Assembly (NCBI GenBank): GCA_023382975.1
Contig: JAHDXO010000041.1
Coordinates: 1-64,000, forward strand
From: Pirellulaceae bacterium
GTDB taxonomy: Bacteria; Planctomycetota; Planctomycetia; Pirellulales; Pirellulaceae
Reading direction: 5' to 3'
DNA: 64,000 bases
Within the stretch, counting starts at the first letter, position 1. Each line of letters starts with the position of its first letter. The notes beneath the pieces were generated by a model. It was not told the DNA's origin, ran no database searches, and saw nothing but the letters and a program-made list of their open reading frames with translations. Below, piece after piece: positions 59,140 through 64,000 of this stretch. A program made the position numbers and the translations under genes.

Positions 59140-61482
59140 ATGGCAGCTTCGAACAAAAAGTTTACACAACGACTCAGCGTGCGCTTGGGCGCGGTCTCGA
59201 CGGTGGTTGCCTTGGGCGCCATCGCGATCGCTCACGGTCAATTGACGGGCCAGCCACCAGCGGAGGAAACATCCGCGGCTGCCGTGCCGGCAGCAGTGCA
59301 GACGACCGCCGTACAACCCATCCCGATTCCCGCCGACGAGGCAGCAGCGACTCCTGCCGCGCCGCCCAGCGGATGGAATTCGAGCCAGGGGTTTGCAGCC
59401 CTGCCGGAGATGCCCGGCACGGCGGCGTCCAGCGTCCGCGTGAATCCTGCGGGCGATTCCATGGTCATCCGCGGCAACAACGGCCCGGAGTCCGGCGAAC
59501 CGGCGCAGCCAGCCGTGTCGCGCGCCGCCTTTGCCTACTCTGCCGACTCGCTGCCGGAAGTGCCTGCCAGCCCGAACTTCGATGCTCCGCGGGAACTGGA
59601 TCCGGGTTTGCGTAACGCGGCGCAGTTGGCGATCGCCGACGACCGTCCGCCAGCCAGCGGCTATTCGGCCGCCGCCACCCAGTTTGAATTGCCCGAGGCC
59701 CCCGCCCAGAGCAGCGTCTACGGAACTCCCACGGCCGATCTGGCGCCGCCCAACGCCGACGCGGCTCCGCCAAGTGCCAACCTGGCCCCGCCGGCGTCCG
59801 AGATGGCAGACGCTCCGCCGTCGACTCGATTCGAAGCCCCGGCGCCCCTCGCCGCGGCGCCGGCCTATTCCAGCGGACTGGCCGACGACGAACCACCGGC
59901 TCGGTTCGCTCCGCCCGTCGCGTCGGATCGTCCGGCTGCGCCGTCTCGCGACGACTCGTTTTCCGCTCCCCAGTCCGACCCCGAACCGCAGCCGCTCAGG
60001 TTCCAGGCGGCTCCGAACTCAACCGCCTCTGCGACCACCCCGTCGGCATCCATCCGCTCGGAGCACGTCGCCGGTGCCGAAGGCGACGGAGCGCCCGGCG
60101 CCGAATCACTGGATGGCCAGCAGGCTCCCGCGCTGACCGTCGAGAAAACGGCCCCCGCGGAAATTCAGGTTGGCAAGGAGACCAGCTTCCAGGTGCGAAT
60201 CCGCAACACGGGCCCGGTAGCGGCTCACGATCTGATCGTCTTGGACCGCGTTCCCCGCGGAACCCGTTTCGTCAACGCCAACCCGCAGGCCACCGAGGCG
60301 CCGGACGGCCAACTGATGTGGCAATTGGGATCGCTGGCCCCCGGCGCGGAAACGACCGTGACGATGCATGTCCTGCCAATTTCCGAAGGCGAGGTCGGCA
60401 GCGTCGCCCAGGTGCTGTTCCAAACCCATGCCTCGGTGCGAACTATCTGCACCCGTCCGGAATTGACCGTCAAACACATCGGACCGCCCAAGGTGCTGAT
60501 CGGCGAGACCGTGCTGCTGGACATCACGATCGGCAACCCCGGCTCGGGTGCGGCCACCGGGGTCGTGCTCGAAGAGAACATCCCAGAAGGCCTGACACAC
60601 GCCGCCGGGCGCGAACTGGAATACGAAGTCGGCACGCTGAAGCCGGGCGAATCGCGCCGTCTGCAACTGACCTTGAAAGCCGCGAAACCCGGAATCATCG
60701 AGAACACGATCTACGTCCGGGGCGACGGCAATCTGATCGCCCAAGACACCATTCCCGTGGAAGTGATCGCCCCGTCGCTGCAAGTCTCGCTGACCGGCCC
60801 CAAGCTGCGGTATCTGGAGCGTGAAGCCACCTACGAAGTGGGCATCGCCAACCCCGGCACCGCCACGGCCCGCGAGATCGAACTGGTGACCTACCTGCCC
60901 AAGGGCATGAAGTTCGTCGCCGCCGAGCAGAAAGGCCAGTACGAACCGCAGAACCACGCGGTGTACTGGAGTCTGGAAGAGCTGCCTCCGCAGCAAAGCG
61001 GCGTGGCCAAGCTGACGCTGCTGCCGCTGGAAACCGGCGAGCAGCGACTGAGCGTCGAAGGCCGCGCGGAGATGGGCCTGAAAGACGCCTCCGAGAAGCT
61101 GGTCCAAGTCGACGGGTTGGCCGAACTTCAGTTCTCGATCGTCGATGAGTCCGATCCGATCGAAGTCGGCAGCGAGACGACGTATGCCATCACGCTGAAC
61201 AACCGCGGCTCGAGCGCCGCGACCGACATTCGCATGACGATCGCGCTGCCCCCGGAGATGAAGCCGATCGGCGGCGACGGGCCGACCAAGGTGGTGATCG
61301 ACGGCACTCGCGTGAGCGTCGATTCGCTGGCTCGTCTGGGCCCCGGCGAACAAGCGCAGTACAAGCTGCGAGTCCGCGGCTTGGCCGCCGGTGCGCACCG
61401 CTTCCAATTGCAGTTGATCTCCGGCGAGACACCGGTGCCGGTGACCAAGGAAGAGATCACGCGCGTCTACGCGGATCGCTGA
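59140..61482 (+). CDS. cell-surface protein with four DUF11-like domains
   Basis: A 780-residue exported protein. The signal region (about 10-32) is followed by a long disordered Pro/Ala/Ser/Asp-rich stretch (33-325). Residues 328-775 hold four DUF11-like beta-sandwich domains, seen in V-E-K-T-A-P-A-E-I-Q-V-G, I-G-N-P-G-S-G-A-A-T-G-V-V-L, I-A-N-P-G-T-A-T-A-R-E and L-N-N-R-G-S-S-A-A-T-D. DUF11 domains are extracellular and often cell-wall or surface associated. ATG 59140 is the first start before the signal. The PGPGW gene follows after three bases. Confidence 0.88.
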   Translation: MAASNKKFTQRLSVRLGAVSTVVALGAIAIAHGQLTGQPPAEETSAAAVPAAVQTTAVQPIPIPADEAAATPAAPPSGWNSSQGFAALPEMPGTAASSVRVNPAGDSMVIRGNNGPESGEPAQPAVSRAAFAYSADSLPEVPASPNFDAPRELDPGLRNAAQLAIADDRPPASGYSAAATQFELPEAPAQSSVYGTPTADLAPPNADAAPPSANLAPPASEMADAPPSTRFEAPAPLAAAPAYSSGLADDEPPARFAPPVASDRPAAPSRDDSFSAPQSDPEPQPLRFQAAPNSTASATTPSASIRSEHVAGAEGDGAPGAESLDGQQAPALTVEKTAPAEIQVGKETSFQVRIRNTGPVAAHDLIVLDRVPRGTRFVNANPQATEAPDGQLMWQLGSLAPGAETTVTMHVLPISEGEVGSVAQVLFQTHASVRTICTRPELTVKHIGPPKVLIGETVLLDITIGNPGSGAATGVVLEENIPEGLTHAAGRELEYEVGTLKPGESRRLQLTLKAAKPGIIENTIYVRGDGNLIAQDTIPVEVIAPSLQVSLTGPKLRYLEREATYEVGIANPGTATAREIELVTYLPKGMKFVAAEQKGQYEPQNHAVYWSLEELPPQQSGVAKLTLLPLETGEQRLSVEGRAEMGLKDASEKLVQVDGLAELQFSIVDESDPIEVGSETTYAITLNNRGSSAATDIRMTIALPPEMKPIGGDGPTKVVIDGTRVSVDSLARLGPGEQAQYKLRVRGLAAGAHRFQLQLISGETPVPVTKEEITRVYADR

Positions 61483-61485
61483 CCG

Positions 61486-61902
61486 ATGATGTCCGCGATC
61501 GGCTGGAAATACGCGATTGCCGCACTGGGCGTGTTCGTCGGATCGCTGGCCGTCAGTCTGCTGTTGCTCGGCGGACTGCTCGTCCAGTTGCCGGCCACCT
61601 ACTTCCTGGATCGCCATCAACGCGACCTGTGGATCGACCACCATCCCGTCCTTCGCTGGACGGGAATCGTGCTGAAGAACGCCGCGGGACTCGCCCTGGT
61701 GCTGTTCGGGATGCTGCTCTCGCTGCCGGGAATTCCCGGCCAGGGCCTGCTGACGATCCTGCTGGGCCTGATCCTGATCGACTTTCCGGGTAAACGCCGG
61801 TTCGAGCGTTGGATCCTGCGCCGCCCCGGTGTGCTCGACCGCGTCAACCGACTCCGCCACCGCTGGGGTCGTCCTCCGTTGCAGCTTGACGACCCCGCCT
61901 GA
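61486..61902 (+). CDS. PGPGW-like membrane protein
   Basis: A 138-residue protein with three hydrophobic segments (about 7-33, 59-77, 80-97) and the short P-G-I-P-G-Q-G-L-L-T-I-L-L-G-L loop that resembles the PGPGW family of putative membrane proteins. The tail is basic. It starts three bases after the DUF11 gene and is probably co-transcribed with it. Function unknown. Confidence 0.7.
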   Translation: MMSAIGWKYAIAALGVFVGSLAVSLLLLGGLLVQLPATYFLDRHQRDLWIDHHPVLRWTGIVLKNAAGLALVLFGMLLSLPGIPGQGLLTILLGLILIDFPGKRRFERWILRRPGVLDRVNRLRHRWGRPPLQLDDPA

Positions 61903-62968
61903 CGCCCATCCCCGCCGCCCAAACCGCCGTGCTCAACGCCTTTCGGCATCAACGGAATCGACACACACCAGTCTGTACCCGGCCTTCTGCGAGTCGATCC
62001 TGTGTTCGCACGAGGAGTAATTTGGTCACCGAAATGACCGTTCAGGCAGTAACCCGGCGAACAGTCTCCTGGTCACGGGGGGCAATGGGCAGTTTCTCGA
62101 TGGCCGCGACGAATCACCGCCAGAACCCGGTTCGCGACATGGGAAGTCATTTCACGGAAGAGAGACCTGCGAATCCGATTGCCCGCTTTGCCGCCAGCTC
62201 ACAATTCCATCGTCCGAATGCAAGTAGTCTTTCCGGAGATTTTGGATTCTGTTGTTTGGTTCGGGAGATGAATCCCCAATCCCCCTGGATTTGCTGTCGA
62301 GCGAATGGGTCGTCGTTGCCTGGAACCGACCGCGAAGGATGCGTGCGTCGATTTCAGCGCGCTGCAGGACAGCCAGCGAGGCGCAACGAGAACCGGACAG
62401 CTCACAAGAGCCTACACGAGCAGGTTTTCGACGGACCAGGATCTGCTACCCCCAAACGAACTAAACGTCAGATCGCCCATGCGGACTGGATTGTCGCCGA
62501 ATTGAAATTCAGGCGGAGTTGCCGAGCAAGCAATATCATGGCACGAATACTGGGCCAATTCGTATCCGAAATTGGGGAATCCTTGGCTCTGAATCCCAAA
62601 TCTTCCGAATTCCCGCCAATTCCGTTACTCCGGAAGATGATGTCAACGCCCGCATTCACACAGAATTGGCTGGGTTCAAGAATACAGATTTCGCTTGTCG
62701 CCACCGCACCGGCAAGGTCGCCGTCGCCGAGTTGGATCGGAACTTTCCGCGGTTTACACGGGTTTACAAAGGTTTAGAATAGGTGAGCCTGCCAGAAGAT
62801 TTTGCCCCTTTCGGTTAGACTGCGGGAGAATGGGCCTGGACTCGGGCGGACACGGCGAGGATACGCGGTTCGCTGGTACGGAGAGTCCTGTCCCGGAATT
62901 CTCGCCGTCTCGACATTTCGGGGAAACGCCTGCCGAACATCCATCGCACCGTTTGTCCAAGGTGAGTC
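61903..62968. other. 1066-base region with no supported gene
   Basis: The longest gap in the window. A 282-codon frame on the plus strand (61929-62777) is open but rich in R and S and resembles no family, so I leave it out. The stretch 62570-62640 has repeated CCGAATT/CCAATTC blocks, and 62750-62775 has TTTACACGGGTTTACAAAGG, a short direct repeat. It may hold control sequences for the HlyD gene. Confidence 0.6.
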
Positions 62969-64000
62969 ATGATTGTCAAACCGCAGCAGGGAATCAGCGC
63001 AAGAACAGTTGACGAACCAGCGGCCCGCCGATCGACCCATGTGACTCATTCTGACTTCTCCGATGACGACTTGGATCCCGGTCGCCGTATTCCGTGGAAA
63101 TGGATTCTCGCTGCCGGATTTCTGATGGCAGTGGTCGCGGTCGCCATCCCCTTGAACAACTTCCGCAAGCAACTCGGCAAGATCCAGACGGACTTGGTGT
63201 ACTTCACCGCTCAGCGTGGCGATTTGCCGATCGTCGTGACCGAGCGAGGCAATCTCGAGAGTCAACAGAACGTCGAGGTACTGTGCGAGGTCGACGAGAT
63301 TCCGCGGGCCGGTATGACGGGAACTCCCATCGTTTGGATCATCCCCAACGGAACGTCGGTCAAGGCGGGCGACTTGTTGGTCGAGCTGGATTCGGCGCCG
63401 CATCAAGAGCGATTGGACCAGCAGATCCTGGAAACGGACCGTGCCCGCGCCAATCAGATTCAGGCCCAGGCCAAACACGAGAATCAGATCACGCAGAACG
63501 AGACGACGAAGGCGAACGCGGAACTGGACGTCCGCTTGGCCGAGTTGGAAGTCGAGATGTTCACGGACGAAGAAAGCGGCACGCGAAAACTGGAGATTGA
63601 AGCGATCGAGCGGTTGATCGACGACGTAAACAACGAGATCCGGGCGGCGCAGGCGAATTTGAAGCTGAAAGAAAACGAGAAACGGGGCATCGAGACGCTC
63701 TTCAAACTGGGCTACGCCGGAAAGAGCGAGCTGGATCGCATCCGCTTGGATTTCCTGCAAGCCGAGGGGCAGTTCGCGGCCAAAGTCAACCGTCTGAAAA
63801 CGCAGATGTCCTCGCTCGACAAACTGCAGGACTACGAATTGGACATGGAATCGCTACGGCTGCATGGAAAACTGGAAACGGCGCGCCGCAATCTGGAACA
63901 GGTCAAGCGGAACAACGAGGCGCTGGTCGCCCAGTCACAAGCACTCCTGGATGCTGCCAACCAGGCGCTGGCCAAGGAAGAGGAACGGCTGGCTCGCTAC
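62969..64000 (+). CDS. HlyD-family membrane fusion protein (partial, runs off the window)
   Basis: An open frame of 344 codons starting at ATG 62969 and still open at the window end. An N-terminal cytoplasmic region precedes one transmembrane helix (about 44-61). The following segment has the HlyD/biotinyl-lipoyl motif R-G-D-L-P-I-V-V-T-E-R-G-N-L-E-S and I-P-N-G-T-S-V-K-A-G-D-L-L-V-E-L-D-S, then a very long coiled coil from about residue 140. It is probably the adaptor of an ABC or RND-type efflux system; the partner transporter is expected downstream, outside the window. Confidence 0.85.
   Translation, partial: MIVKPQQGISARTVDEPAARRSTHVTHSDFSDDDLDPGRRIPWKWILAAGFLMAVVAVAIPLNNFRKQLGKIQTDLVYFTAQRGDLPIVVTERGNLESQQNVEVLCEVDEIPRAGMTGTPIVWIIPNGTSVKAGDLLVELDSAPHQERLDQQILETDRARANQIQAQAKHENQITQNETTKANAELDVRLAELEVEMFTDEESGTRKLEIEAIERLIDDVNNEIRAAQANLKLKENEKRGIETLFKLGYAGKSELDRIRLDFLQAEGQFAAKVNRLKTQMSSLDKLQDYELDMESLRLHGKLETARRNLEQVKRNNEALVAQSQALLDAANQALAKEEERLARY

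Noticed and set aside
61929..62777. 282-codon plus-strand frame as a gene
   Set aside because: Starts with GTG without an SD, is Arg/Ser-rich and has no recognisable motif or hydrophobic pattern.

Overview
The window looks like a GC-rich chromosome segment of a planctomycete. I base this on family content, not on any database search: exported giant proteins with an R-L-E-E-R-R-V-L-N-A-D-type N-terminal motif, Ser/Thr kinases carrying a WD40 propeller or a TPR-like tail, DUF11 and PGPGW proteins, many small secreted or membrane proteins of unknown role, and a compact rpsB-tsf-pyrH-frr block. I saw no rRNA, tRNA or CRISPR array.

Layout. 0-3 kb: end of an unidentified gene, a DUF1583-like secreted protein and a GT-C glycosyltransferase (+). 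3.2-9.9 kb (-): rpsB-tsf-pyrH-frr followed by a glycerophosphodiesterase and a Dabb protein, then a membrane Ser/Thr kinase translationally coupled to a cupin. 10.3-16.6 kb (+): a second glycosyltransferase overlapping a very long AsmA-like protein, then dapF and a DUF374 acyltransferase, a cell-envelope stretch. 16.7-22.4 kb (+): 2-oxoacid:ferredoxin oxidoreductase (alpha/beta), sensor kinase, response regulator and a GNAT-zinc ribbon fusion. A 141-bp inverted-repeat element sits between kinase and regulator; its twin lies at 5.8 kb. 23.0-24.5 kb: a lipoprotein with three repeated domains, flanked by a diverged direct repeat.

25.0-38.7 kb is the most unusual part: a TIR-nSTAND ATPase with a long repeat tail (-), a divergent two-gene module (+), a multi-spanning patatin-like phospholipase (-), a TIR-transmembrane-propeller protein (-) and a SLOG-family nucleotide-binding protein (-). 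TIR enzymes, SLOG sensors, STAND switches and patatin effectors are all known parts of prokaryotic nucleotide-signal immunity, but I do not recognise this set as a named system.

39.1-51.2 kb (-): a 2234-residue exported beta-helix/LamG protein followed after 25 nt by an 1813-residue Ser/Thr kinase with N-terminal 27-residue repeats, a coiled coil and a WD40 region interrupted by a Cro/C1-type helix-turn-helix. 51.4-57.5 kb: MoeA fused to a periplasmic-binding domain, a small secreted protein, a DRE-TIM aldolase, an ECF sigma factor with a good terminator, and an HTH regulator. 57.7-64 kb: a URO-D family protein, a DUF11 cell-surface protein with a PGPGW membrane protein, and the start of an HlyD-type membrane fusion protein that runs off the window.
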